Counted from the stretch's first letter, positions 15,470-21,754 are shown. The stretch: DNA of 64,000 bases from a virus (IMGVR_UViG_3300032397_000005:41444-105443); one strand, 5' to 3'. Made by a program: numbers and translations. The notes: a model not told the origin generated them from the letters alone.

Positions 15470-15855
15470 CCGCCCGGGTCTCCTGCGCGTCGGACGTCGC
15501 CGCGGTCTCCCGCCCGGTCTTCCGTCGCTGGCGGTGGGAGCAGGAGGCGTTCGTGGTCCTCCTCCTCAACGCGAAGCACGACGTCATCGGGCGCCCGGAG
15601 GTCTCGGCGGTCGGGACGGTCACCTCCGTCACGGTCCACCCGCGGGACGTCTTCCGGGCGGCGGTCCGCCGGAACGCGGCCGCGGTCATCGTCGCGCACT
15701 GCCACCCGAGCGGGGACGTGGCGCCCTCCGCGGACGACCTCCTCCTGACCCGGCGCCTCCGGGAGGCCGGGGAGCTTCTCGGGATCCCGCTCCTGGACCA
15801 CGTCATCGTCGGCCGGGACGCCCTCCGGTCCCTGGCGGAGACCGGGCAGCTGTGA
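15466..15855 (+). CDS. RadC/JAB-domain (MPN+) protein
   Basis: Start at GTG 15466 (GTGA overlap). The 129-aa product is a complete RadC-type JAB domain: VVLLLNAKHDVIGRPEVS, HPRDVFRAAVRRNAAAVIVA, the metal motif HCHPSGD...PSADD, then LREAGELLGIPLLDHVIVG. JAB/MPN+ domains are metal-dependent isopeptidase-like folds; RadC proteins are typical of mobile elements and defence islands, with no settled activity. It lacks the HhH region of full RadC. Lies in the small-gene island, so an anti-host role is possible. Confidence 0.88.
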   Translation: MTARVSCASDVAAVSRPVFRRWRWEQEAFVVLLLNAKHDVIGRPEVSAVGTVTSVTVHPRDVFRAAVRRNAAAVIVAHCHPSGDVAPSADDLLLTRRLREAGELLGIPLLDHVIVGRDALRSLAETGQL

Positions 15856-15916
15856 AAAAACGCACGCGCCCTCATTTTTCCCTGGACAGATTCTTTCTGC
15901 ATGGTAAGATGAGAGT
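15854..15916 (+). promoter_or_regulatory. repeated promoter, copy 3
   Basis: A-tract 15855-15860, TGGACA 15883-15888, 16-base spacer, TAAGAT 15905-15910, GAGAGT, ATG 15917. It begins at the stop codon of the RadC-like gene, with no separate terminator between. Confidence 0.85.
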
Positions 15917-16096
15917 ATGAGCAAGACGACGGAGAGCAAGATGACGAAGACGACGAAGACGGTCCACGTCCTGTCCCTCGGCGGGGAGCCCATCCACTTC
16001 GAGACGGCGGCCGCGGCGCGCCGGTTCCTGGACGCCCTCCCGGCCGGGCGACGCTGCGAGTGCGCCTACCTCGGGACGGTCGAGGTGCCCCGATGA
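15917..16096 (+). CDS. hypothetical protein, 59 aa
   Basis: Short gene driven by promoter 3. Begins with the shared MSKTTESKM leader; a second ATG at 15941 with GGAG-N6 could be the real start (51 aa). The body reads VHVLSLGGEPIHFETAAAAR and RRCECAYL, a small alpha/beta layout. ATGA overlap with the next gene. Function unknown. Confidence 0.6.
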   Translation: MSKTTESKMTKTTKTVHVLSLGGEPIHFETAAAARRFLDALPAGRRCECAYLGTVEVPR

Positions 16097-16311
16097 CGCG
16101 CCCGGGCCGCTTCGAGGACACGACGATCTACATCTACTTCCGGCAGTTCCGCGTCCGCTGCGCGGTCACCGGCCGCGTGGAGCACGGGTGCGCGGCGGCC
16201 GGGCCGGCCAAGAAGATGCTTCGGGAGCTGGGCTGGGACTACCTCCCGCGCCAGGGCTGGGTGAGCCCGGAGGGTCTCGAGACGCTGAGGAAGGAGAGCA
16301 CCAATGGCTAG
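16093..16311 (+). CDS. hypothetical protein, 72 aa
   Basis: Start at ATG 16093, overlapping the previous stop by four bases. Sequence features: IYIYFRQFRVRCAVTGRVEH, one CxxxG region, and a C-terminal LGWDYLPRQGWVSPEGLETL. A compact beta-then-helix protein with no recognised family. Overlaps the next gene. Confidence 0.6.
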   Translation: MTRPGRFEDTTIYIYFRQFRVRCAVTGRVEHGCAAAGPAKKMLRELGWDYLPRQGWVSPEGLETLRKESTNG

Positions 16312-16564
16312 GTTCAACGAGGGCGCGATGGCGGAGCTGCTGGCGGAGGTCCTCGGGACGCCGGAGGCGGCGGAGCTGGTGGAGGAGATCCTCGGCGCGC
16401 AGGCGGCGGTCTCCTCCACCTCCTTCCGGGAGGCGGGCGTCCTGACCAACAACGCGGGCCTGGTCGTTCGCGTCGGCCGCCGGGAGTTCCAGCTCACGGT
16501 GGTCGAGAGCACGCCCTCCTACCTCCGGGAGGACGACGGGGAGGATGACGATGACGATGAGTAG
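16304..16564 (+). CDS. hypothetical acidic protein, 86 aa
   Basis: ATG follows AGGAGAG. The first half is helical (MAELLAEVLGTPEAAELVEE), the second contains VVRVGRREFQLTVVES, and the protein ends in a run of Asp/Glu. A strongly acidic tail is common in DNA-mimic or anti-restriction proteins but also in many inert small proteins, so no function is assigned. Confidence 0.6.
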   Translation: MARFNEGAMAELLAEVLGTPEAAELVEEILGAQAAVSSTSFREAGVLTNNAGLVVRVGRREFQLTVVESTPSYLREDDGEDDDDDE

Positions 16565-16829
16565 GCGCAGGCGGTTCCGCCCGGAGGGTCTCCTCCGCGT
16601 CCGCGTCCTCCAGGGCGCGCGCGGCTTCATCCAGAAGTTCCTCGAGCACGAGCTTTGGTACGGGGGAGCGGAGGAGCAGGGCTTCGCGGACGGCTCGACG
16701 GTCTGGCAGGTCTACTTCTGGACGCGGCTCGAGGCGGCGGACGTTCAGGAGCGGATCTGGGCGCAGAACGGCGGCGGCTGGTGTGAGGTCGTCGAGGTGG
16801 ACCCGGAGACCGGGGAGGTGGCGCGGTGA
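16551..16829 (+). CDS. hypothetical protein, paralogue of the 19191-19457 product
   Basis: ATG codons occur at 16545, 16551 and 16557; 16551 is best placed six bases after GGGGAGG. The C-terminal half contains GSTVWQVYFWTRL and ERIWAQNGGGWCEV, matched closely by GSTAWQVYVRTEI and ETIWARNGGGWCEV in the gene at 19191. The two are therefore duplicates within the island. The N terminus is Arg-rich. No known family. GTGA overlap with the next gene. Confidence 0.7.
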   Translation: MTMSRRRRFRPEGLLRVRVLQGARGFIQKFLEHELWYGGAEEQGFADGSTVWQVYFWTRLEAADVQERIWAQNGGGWCEVVEVDPETGEVAR

Positions 16830-17068
16830 GAGGTCGCGACCGGATCCCCTTCGAGCGGAGCGCTGACCTCCGTCTCCTCCTCCCCGGGGGCTGGGAGGCG
16901 TTCGCGCTCCCGCGGACCGAGTTGGCGGCGCTCGAGGAGACCTTCGGAGCCGGGGCGGGTCCGTGGATAGGTCAACAGGCGGAGGCATTCGGAGGCGGTG
17001 AAAAAAACGCACTGAGTTCATCTTTTCCTATGGACAGATTCTTTCTGTATGGTAAGATGAGAGTATGA
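16826..17068 (+). CDS. hypothetical protein, 80 aa, reading through promoter 4
   Basis: GTG start overlapping the upstream stop. The first ~50 residues (RSADLRLLLPGGWEAFALPR...ELAALEETFG) look like a folded protein; the last ~25 residues are encoded by the promoter repeat and are probably incidental. The frame ends at the TGA overlapping the next ATG. Loss of an earlier stop when the promoter repeat was inserted is a likely explanation. Confidence 0.5.
   Translation: MRGRDRIPFERSADLRLLLPGGWEAFALPRTELAALEETFGAGAGPWIGQQAEAFGGGEKNALSSSFPMDRFFLYGKMRV
17000..17064 (+). promoter_or_regulatory. repeated promoter, copy 4
   Basis: A-tract about 17001-17007, TGGACA 17031-17036, 16-base spacer, TAAGAT 17053-17058, GAGAGT, ATG 17065. 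Lies within the 3' end of the upstream reading frame. Confidence 0.85.
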
Positions 17069-17271
17069 ACAAGACGACGGAGAGCAAGATGAACCGGATC
17101 GAGATCGTCTCCTCCCGCAGCGCCAACACCGTCTCCATCGTTGACGGCCTGACGGTCGTCAACATCATCCGGTTCCCCTCCGGGAATTTCTTCAAGACGT
17201 CCACCAAGTGCGCGTCCGTCGAGCGGGCGCGCGCGCTGGCCGCCTCCCTGGCGGCGGAGGAGGTGCTCTAG
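17065..17271 (+). CDS. hypothetical protein, 68 aa
   Basis: Starts with MNKTTESKM, a one-residue variant of the shared leader; the second ATG at 17089 has GGAG-N6. The body is strand-rich (IEIVSSRSANTVSIVDGLTV, NIIRFPSGNFF) with a C-terminal Ala helix, a layout shared loosely with other island proteins that have a strand pair then a helix. Function unknown. One-base overlap with the next gene. Confidence 0.6.
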   Translation: MNKTTESKMNRIEIVSSRSANTVSIVDGLTVVNIIRFPSGNFFKTSTKCASVERARALAASLAAEEVL

Positions 17272-17504
17272 TGGGGACCGCGCGCGTGAACTTCACCCTC
17301 CCCTCCTACCCGGGCGGGGAGGCGCGGCTGGACGAGATCGCGCACCGGCTGGTGGAGGACCTCCCGGCGCACATGCGGCGCGGCGCGGTCCTGGTGGTGG
17401 CTCAGGACTGGGACGGGCGGACGATCTGCTGGACCTCCCTCCGCTGCGGGGAGAGCCGGCCCAACCACCTGGCGTGGGCGCCCGCGTCCATGCCCTGGGA
17501 GTAG
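17271..17504 (+). CDS. hypothetical protein, 77 aa
   Basis: GTG 17271 overlaps the preceding TAG by one base, with GGAGGAGG upstream. Segments: RVNFTLPSYPGGEARLDEIA, AVLVVAQDWDGRTICWTSL. One possible fold is a small alpha/beta domain. No recognised family. Confidence 0.55.
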   Translation: MGTARVNFTLPSYPGGEARLDEIAHRLVEDLPAHMRRGAVLVVAQDWDGRTICWTSLRCGESRPNHLAWAPASMPWE

Positions 17505-17513
17505 GAGAGGACG

Positions 17514-17825
17514 ATGAAGGTCTCCCTGGAGTGCACGAGCCTGGCCGCCCTGGCGGCCGCCCTGACGGACCGGATGCTGAAGCACGCGGACTACGCGGCG
17601 GAGATGTGCGCGGACGGCGACGAGCCCGGGGACGCGGCGCGCTGGATCGCCTTCGCGCGGCTCCTCCGCCGCGGCGGGTCGGTGGAGGTCAACGCCTCCC
17701 TCGAGGCGGCGCTCGACTGCCTCATCGTCGAGCAGGAGACCCTCCCGCCCTGTCCCCGCTGCGGCGGGCAGCGGGACCGGGACCCGGGCGGGGAGGTCTA
17801 CTGCACCGAGTGTCACCCGGGGTAG
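17514..17825 (+). CDS. zinc-ribbon hypothetical protein, 103 aa
   Basis: ATG behind GGAGAGGA. A helical N-terminal two thirds (LAALAAALTDRMLKHADYAA) ends in a zinc ribbon CPRC...CTEC. The arrangement of helical domain plus C-terminal ribbon is typical of small regulators or nucleic-acid-binding proteins. Last gene before promoter 5. Confidence 0.65.
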   Translation: MKVSLECTSLAALAAALTDRMLKHADYAAEMCADGDEPGDAARWIAFARLLRRGGSVEVNASLEAALDCLIVEQETLPPCPRCGGQRDRDPGGEVYCTECHPG

Positions 17826-17886
17826 AAAAGCGCACGCGGCTCATCTTTTCTCTGGACATATTCTTTCTGCATGGTAAGATGAGAGT
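17824..17886 (+). promoter_or_regulatory. repeated promoter, copy 5
   Basis: Short A-tract after the upstream stop, GCACGCGGCTC, TGGACA 17853-17858, 16-base spacer, TAAGAT 17875-17880, GAGAGT, ATG 17887. Almost identical to copy 2 over its whole length. Confidence 0.85.
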
Positions 17887-18081
17887 ATGAGCAAGACGAC
17901 GGAGAGCAAGATGAAGACCGCCACCGAGTACGGGATCCGCTGGTTCGAGTTCGACCGGAGCGACCGCCGGGTCCAGCGGGAGAAGTTCTTCAAGACGGAG
18001 AAGGCGCGCGCAGCCTTCGCGGCGCGGCTGGAGACCAAGGACAACTTCGCGGGTGACTTCACCTGGAGCGAGGAGGCGTAG
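17887..18081 (+). CDS. hypothetical protein, 64 aa
   Basis: Shared MSKTTESKM leader, with the second ATG at 17911 behind GGAG-N6. The body YGIRWFEFDRSDRRVQREKF followed by FKTEKARAAFAARLETK looks like a strand pair plus helix. Function unknown. Ends immediately before the next ATG. Confidence 0.6.
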   Translation: MSKTTESKMKTATEYGIRWFEFDRSDRRVQREKFFKTEKARAAFAARLETKDNFAGDFTWSEEA

Positions 18082-18369
18082 ATGGCCAGCAAACGGAAGA
18101 AGGCGGCGCCGGAGTACCTCCCGCCGGCGGAGCGGATCCTGGCGGCGAAGTTCCTGGCGACCTCGAACCTGGGGCAGCCGGAGCCGCGGAGCGCGGACCC
18201 GTTGGCGAGCAGCTGGTGGACGGGCGCCCGTCCACGGTCCGTGGGCGGAGATGTGCGTCTCCTGCCACGCGCGCGTTGGGCTCGGTTTTGGGCTCGGGCG
18301 GGGTCAACTCTACCAGTTGGCTCCGGACGGAACCTGGGTGAAGGTGCGGCGAACGTGAGGGATCCCTAG
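18082..18369 (+). pseudogene. probable broken paralogue of the 19447-19728 gene
   Basis: The first ~38 residues (FLATSNLGQPEPRSADP at the end) match WLATSNLGQPEAETADP in the gene at 19447. After ADP the similarity stops and the sequence becomes Trp/Arg/Gly-rich. In the +2 frame at 18251-18358 there is a protein-like stretch, CVSCHARVGLGFGLGRGQLY, then APDGTWVKV, with a CxxC pair. The simplest reading is that a deletion or frameshift fused the start of one gene to the tail of another. It could still make a short protein. Confidence 0.5.
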
Positions 18370-18386
18370 GTGTTGGGAGGGCGCGA

Positions 18387-18451
18387 ATAAAAAGCGCATG
18401 AGCTTATCTTTTTCCCCTGGACATATTGTTTCTATCTGGTAAGATGATAAT
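18387..18451 (+). promoter_or_regulatory. repeated promoter, copy 6
   Basis: A-tract, TGGACA 18418-18423, 16-base spacer, TAAGAT 18440-18445, GATAAT, ATG 18452. Belongs to a second subfamily (copies 6-8), with TATTGTTTCTATCTGG-like spacers and GATAAT before the ATG. Confidence 0.85.
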
Positions 18452-18859
18452 ATGAGAACCGAGAGAGAAACCCAGACCAAGGAGACGAAGATGAACTCCC
18501 AGACCGTGACCTTCCCCGTCCGTTCCATCCCACTGACCATCAGCGCCAGCGCGGCGGCGGCGCTCCTGAACGTCTCCACGGACTTCGAGCTGGTGGTGAG
18601 GTTCCTGGGCTACGGCTCGGACTACTCCCGCCTGATGACGGGTGCCGAGAAGGACGTCGTTCGCTACCTGGCGGACGGCTTCGGGACCCTCACCGCGGCG
18701 GACGCGGTGGAGACGGACGAGCACCAGGACCTCCTCCGCGACTGGAGCCACGTCCGCGACTCCTCGCCGGAGGCGGTGGCGAACATGGCGGCGGCCATCC
18801 GCGCCTTCTTCGCGGCGCACACGGTCCAGGATGAGGAGACCTTCCTGAGCGGTTACTAG
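18452..18859 (+). CDS. hypothetical protein, 135 aa
   Basis: The first ATG is at +1 of promoter 6. A second at 18491 (Met14) has AAGGAG-N6 and may be the true start, giving a 122-aa protein beginning NSQTVTFPVRSIPLTISASA. The rest is an acidic helical protein (FELVVRFLGYG, then MTGAEKDVVRYLADGFGTL). No known family. Confidence 0.65.
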   Translation: MRTERETQTKETKMNSQTVTFPVRSIPLTISASAAAALLNVSTDFELVVRFLGYGSDYSRLMTGAEKDVVRYLADGFGTLTAADAVETDEHQDLLRDWSHVRDSSPEAVANMAAAIRAFFAAHTVQDEETFLSGY

Positions 18860-18866
18860 AGACGTC

Positions 18867-18893
18867 GACCCTGGGGGAGCTCCTCCCGGGGTC
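18867..18893 (+). terminator. strong hairpin between 18452-18859 and 18911
   Basis: GACCCTGGGGG pairs with the following CTCCCGGGGTC (11 pairs, two of them G-T) with a 5-base loop. There is no T-run after it; instead the SD of the next gene follows directly. It may be a weak terminator, an mRNA-stability structure or a translation-control hairpin. Confidence 0.4.
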
Positions 18894-18910
18894 TTGGGAG
18901 GAGGTGCGCG

Positions 18911-19129
18911 ATGCTGATTGAGGCGACGGATCCGCGGGAGGCGGCGCTGGGGATCCTCCGTCGGGACTTGACGGGGGACGCGCGGGGGGCGCTGGCGTAC
19001 CTCCTGAACAACGCCCTCTGCCCGCTGGTCTGCGATCTCTCGTTCGACGACGCGGCGCTCAACCTGGGGTACGTCCGGGACGCGGTCATGCAGCTCCGGG
19101 CGATGGTTCTGGAGATCGTTTCTGGGTGA
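18911..19129 (+). CDS. hypothetical protein, 72 aa
   Basis: ATG behind GGGAGGAGG. Helical throughout: DPREAALGILRRDLTGDARG, then YLLNNALCPLVCDLSFDDAA. Two cysteines. No recognised family. Separated from promoter 7 by a few bases. Confidence 0.6.
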   Translation: MLIEATDPREAALGILRRDLTGDARGALAYLLNNALCPLVCDLSFDDAALNLGYVRDAVMQLRAMVLEIVSG

Positions 19130-19190
19130 TAAAAACGCCTCCCCCCACTTTTCCCCTGGACATATTGTTTTTATCTGGTAAGATGATAAT
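19129..19190 (+). promoter_or_regulatory. repeated promoter, copy 7
   Basis: A-tract, TGGACA 19157-19162, 16-base spacer, TAAGAT 19179-19184, GATAAT, ATG 19191. No second ATG with an SD follows closely, so initiation at the first ATG (leaderless) is required here. Confidence 0.85.
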
Positions 19191-19457
19191 ATGAGAACAA
19201 AGAAAGCAACCAAGAAGCTCCTCAGGATTCGGATGGGTCAGGCGTTCCGCGGGTTCCTGCTGGGCGTTTGCCAGGAACTCCGGCTCGAGGTGGAGTCCAC
19301 GGGGTACGCGGAGGGGTCGACGGCGTGGCAGGTCTACGTGCGGACGGAGATCCCGGCGGACGTGATTCAGGAGACGATCTGGGCGCGCAACGGCGGCGGG
19401 TGGTGCGAGGTCAATGAGATCAACGGTCAGGACAACGGAGGGAGAGATGTCAAGTAA
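19191..19457 (+). CDS. hypothetical protein, paralogue of the 16551-16829 product
   Basis: Begins at the predicted +1 of promoter 7. Shares LLRIR/LLRVR at the N terminus and GSTAWQVYVRTEI...ETIWARNGGGWCEV at the C terminus with the earlier gene, so the N-terminal residues before Met15 are genuine and support leaderless initiation. Overlaps the next gene by 11 bases. Function unknown. Confidence 0.7.
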   Translation: MRTKKATKKLLRIRMGQAFRGFLLGVCQELRLEVESTGYAEGSTAWQVYVRTEIPADVIQETIWARNGGGWCEVNEINGQDNGGRDVK

Positions 19458-19728
19458 GAAGAGAGCGAAGCAGCCGGTCTTTATCCCGGAGGCGGAGCGG
19501 GACCTGGCGGCAAAGTGGTTGGCCACCTCGAACCTGGGGCAGCCGGAGGCAGAGACGGCGGACCCAGAGGCAATTTTGCGCGCATGGGAGGCGTGCGTCC
19601 GGGCGCACGGGGACGAGGGGATCGACGTGATGCCGGAGTTCAGGGGTTGGAAGCGGGACATTGCGGCGGGTGACGCCTTCTGCGCGGAGGAGTGGGGGAA
19701 GTTCAAGGCTCAGAAGGAGGTGCGTTGA
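19447..19728 (+). CDS. hypothetical protein, 93 aa
   Basis: ATG 19447 behind GGAGGGAG. Full-length version of the family whose broken copy lies at 18082: AERDLAAKWLATSNLGQPEA near the start, then an alpha-helical region with EACVRAHGDEGIDVMPEFRG. One-base overlap with the next gene. The same gene order, with a WQVY-type gene upstream, is not kept at 18082. Confidence 0.65.
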   Translation: MSSKKRAKQPVFIPEAERDLAAKWLATSNLGQPEAETADPEAILRAWEACVRAHGDEGIDVMPEFRGWKRDIAAGDAFCAEEWGKFKAQKEVR

Positions 19729-19877
19729 TGGATCACGCGGCGGTTGTGAGGGCGGCGATGATGTGGTGCGCGGAGCTCCTTGAGGCGGCGCTCGAGGGCC
19801 TGGTGACCCGGAGGCGAGGGAGGTCTTTCTGGCGGACGCTACGGGTCTGCGGGACCGCCAGGAGGTGGTCTTTGTGA
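19728..19877 (+). CDS. short hypothetical protein, possibly frameshifted
   Basis: ATG 19728 overlaps the upstream stop, with AAGGAGG as SD. The first ~27 residues (VVRAAMMWCAELLEAALEGL) look folded, then Arg-rich low-complexity follows. In the -1 frame from about 19811 to 19945 a protein-like continuation is seen (EAREVFLADATGLRDRQEVV, then FVTYLIRHQICELRAR). A single-base indel near 19800-19815 would explain both. A true two-gene arrangement is possible but lacks a start. Confidence 0.4.
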   Translation: MDHAAVVRAAMMWCAELLEAALEGLVTRRRGRSFWRTLRVCGTARRWSL

Positions 19878-19965
19878 CGTACCTCATTCGGCACCAGATC
19901 TGCGAGCTCCGTGCCCGGGCGGATGTGATGGGGAAGAAGGTTTGACGGGTACCTCCTGATACGTG

Positions 19966-20030
19966 AAGAAAACGTCACCTCCCCTCATTTTTCCTCTGGA
20001 CAAATTGTTTCTATCTGGTAAGATGATAAT
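19966..20030 (+). promoter_or_regulatory. repeated promoter, copy 8
   Basis: A-tract, TGGACA 19997-20002, 16-base spacer, TAAGAT 20019-20024, GATAAT, ATG 20031. Last copy of the series. Confidence 0.85.
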
Positions 20031-20249
20031 ATGAGAACCACGAAGGAGACGCAGATGACGAAGACGATGAAGGCGGTTCGGAAGTTCACGGCGGGCCTGG
20101 CGGTTGGGCGCTCTGACCTCAACCGGAACGGTTACGCCTGGATGGCGCGGAACGTGGCGACGCTCATCCGCCTCACCAAGGACGAGCCCAACTGGCTCCG
20201 CGGTTACCGCGCGGCGCTCGAGGACGCGCAGGACGGGGAGGTGCTTTGA
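20031..20249 (+). CDS. hypothetical protein, 72 aa
   Basis: The first ATG is at +1; a second (Met9) has AAGGAG-N6 upstream. Basic N-terminal half (MKAVRKFTAGLAVGRSDLNR) and a C-terminal helix (NWLRGYRAALEDAQDG). The GYRAALED pattern is common in small phage proteins of unknown role. One-base overlap with the next gene. Confidence 0.6.
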   Translation: MRTTKETQMTKTMKAVRKFTAGLAVGRSDLNRNGYAWMARNVATLIRLTKDEPNWLRGYRAALEDAQDGEVL

Positions 20250-20467
20250 TGCGGAAGAAGGGCGTGCGTGGCAGCGTGGTCTCCGCGCTGCGGCTCCTGC
20301 GGGACGCGCGGCTCCTCCTCCGCGGGGAGGTGGAGGCGGGTGAGTGGGGGGACGCGGACGCAATCGAGCTCTCCCAGCGCCTCGCGGAGGTGACCGCGGA
20401 GACGCTCACGCTGCGGCGGGAGCTGGCGTCCTGGTTCCTATTTGTCCGTCCGGCGGACATTGACTGA
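20249..20467 (+). CDS. hypothetical protein, 72 aa
   Basis: ATG 20249 chosen over an in-frame TTG at 20246, with GGGGAGG upstream. Helical, heptad-like protein (LRLLRDARLLLRGEVEAGEW ... IELSQRLAEVTAETLTLRRE), probably a coiled coil. No recognised family. Followed by the 18-bp palindrome. Confidence 0.6.
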   Translation: MRKKGVRGSVVSALRLLRDARLLLRGEVEAGEWGDADAIELSQRLAEVTAETLTLRRELASWFLFVRPADID

Positions 20468-20468
20468 T

Positions 20469-20486
20469 GCGCCTATATGTAGGCGC
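20469..20486. promoter_or_regulatory. 18-bp palindrome, copy 2 (GCGCCTATATGTAGGCGC)
   Basis: Self-complementary apart from the centre, and the same length and core as the palindrome at 12943-12960. It lies in the short gap after the small-gene island, just before the SD of the next gene. Candidate operator. Confidence 0.5.
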
Positions 20487-20510
20487 CTGACACTTTGGAG
20501 GAGGTGAAGG

Positions 20511-20765
20511 ATGAGTGAAGTCATGTTTAAACGCGGGGACCCGGTGGAGGTCATGATCGGCGGCGCGTGGAGGGCGGGTCGAGTTGCTTACGCGAGGATG
20601 CTTGGTCCGGAGTACAGGAGGGTCGCCGCCTACTCCGTCGTGCTGCATGATCTCGAGCTGAAGCCGGGTTATATGGGGACAAACATCGTGTCCGTGTGCT
20701 GCTCAGGCGTGATGGTGTCCGTGGAGTTCGTTCGCGCGGTGACGATTGACGGAGGGTTGAAATGA
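20511..20765 (+). CDS. hypothetical protein, 84 aa
   Basis: ATG behind GGAGGTGAAGG. A short SH3-like beta protein is suggested by FKRGDPVEVMIGGAWRAGRV near the start. Two adjacent cysteines (VCCSG). ATGA overlap with the next gene. Function unknown. Confidence 0.6.
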   Translation: MSEVMFKRGDPVEVMIGGAWRAGRVAYARMLGPEYRRVAAYSVVLHDLELKPGYMGTNIVSVCCSGVMVSVEFVRAVTIDGGLK

Positions 20766-21754
20766 GAAGAATGGTGCTTGCGCTGCTCCTCCTCCCCTCA
20801 CTGAACGCGGTGGGGGATCCGCTGGTTCTTCCGCGGGACTTCCGGGTACGCTGCTTCCCGAGGAACCTGAGGTTCAAGCCGGATTGCCTGGTGCCATGCG
20901 AGCGTGCAGGGCGGGAGGGACGGGCACTGGACGAGGTCCTCCCCCTGGATGCCCTCCTGACCGCGGGAACCGGGTCCCACGCCACGGAGACCTTCGCGGC
21001 GGTGTGTTCATCTAGGTGGCAGGAGCTCATCCCTCAGGAGGCGCTGGCGCGTCTGAGTCGATGCAACCCGCGGCGGGACGTGATCCAGTACGCCCTCGAG
21101 CTCCGCCTGACGCACCTCCGGAAGACGCGGGGTAAGGTCCCAAACTACGTCGCCCCGGATCTCGACGGGACGCCACCGGTGGTCAAGGGCTCGATGGCGG
21201 CAAGTAAGCGGGCTTACATCAACAGACACCTCGCGCTCCTGGCCGGGGTCCTAGACTGTCCCCTCATCTCGGACGCGGAGGGCGTGCGGACCGTTGCCCT
21301 GGAGCTCCGGGACCGCGCGAGGGAGAAGTTAGTGGCGATTGAGCGGGAGGCGGCGGAGGAGGTGGAACGCGCGACCAGGCGGGCGGAGTCGATCGCGCGG
21401 ATCCGGGCGGAGCTGGCTCCCCTCCTCCGGGGGGCGGTGGGTTGCCCGCGGTGCTCGGTCGACGCCGTCTGGGAGGCGCATGAGTACGCGGAGGCGATCT
21501 GCGGAGCGATCCAGAGTAGAGCGGAGGCGGTTGCGGAGCTCGCCAGGCTCCGGCGCTACGGCGCTCGCCACGGCGTGGTGGACCTCTCGGACCTCAAGGA
21601 CCAGTCAGACGCCATCCGGGAGGCGGAAGACAGCATCCGCGGGAATCGGAGCGAGTTCCTCAGGGTGACCAAGCGGGTGTTCAGTCCGGGTTGCTGCCGG
21701 AACCTCCCGAATGTTGCGGAGCGGCTCGAGGCGGCGTCCAACAAGGTCAGGTAG
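20762..21754 (+). CDS. hypothetical protein with a signal-peptide-like N terminus, 330 aa
   Basis: Starts MRRMVLALLLLPSLNAVGDP: two Arg, a hydrophobic core and an AVG-type cleavage region, i.e. a plausible Sec signal peptide, unusual for this genome. The mature part is cysteine-containing (CFPRNLRFKPDCLVPCERAG) with a long charged coiled coil at about residues 190-240 (AREKLVAIEREAAEEVERAT) and a final CCRNLPNVAERLEAAS. No known domain. Could be a periplasmic lysis accessory or exclusion protein. Overlaps the 3' end of the convergent minus-strand gene by 8 bases. Confidence 0.65.
   Translation: MRRMVLALLLLPSLNAVGDPLVLPRDFRVRCFPRNLRFKPDCLVPCERAGREGRALDEVLPLDALLTAGTGSHATETFAAVCSSRWQELIPQEALARLSRCNPRRDVIQYALELRLTHLRKTRGKVPNYVAPDLDGTPPVVKGSMAASKRAYINRHLALLAGVLDCPLISDAEGVRTVALELRDRAREKLVAIEREAAEEVERATRRAESIARIRAELAPLLRGAVGCPRCSVDAVWEAHEYAEAICGAIQSRAEAVAELARLRRYGARHGVVDLSDLKDQSDAIREAEDSIRGNRSEFLRVTKRVFSPGCCRNLPNVAERLEAASNKVR

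Noticed and set aside
17474-17890. Long frame overlapping the zinc-ribbon gene and promoter 5
   Set aside because: Gly/Arg/Pro shadow of the true +1 frame gene at 17514.
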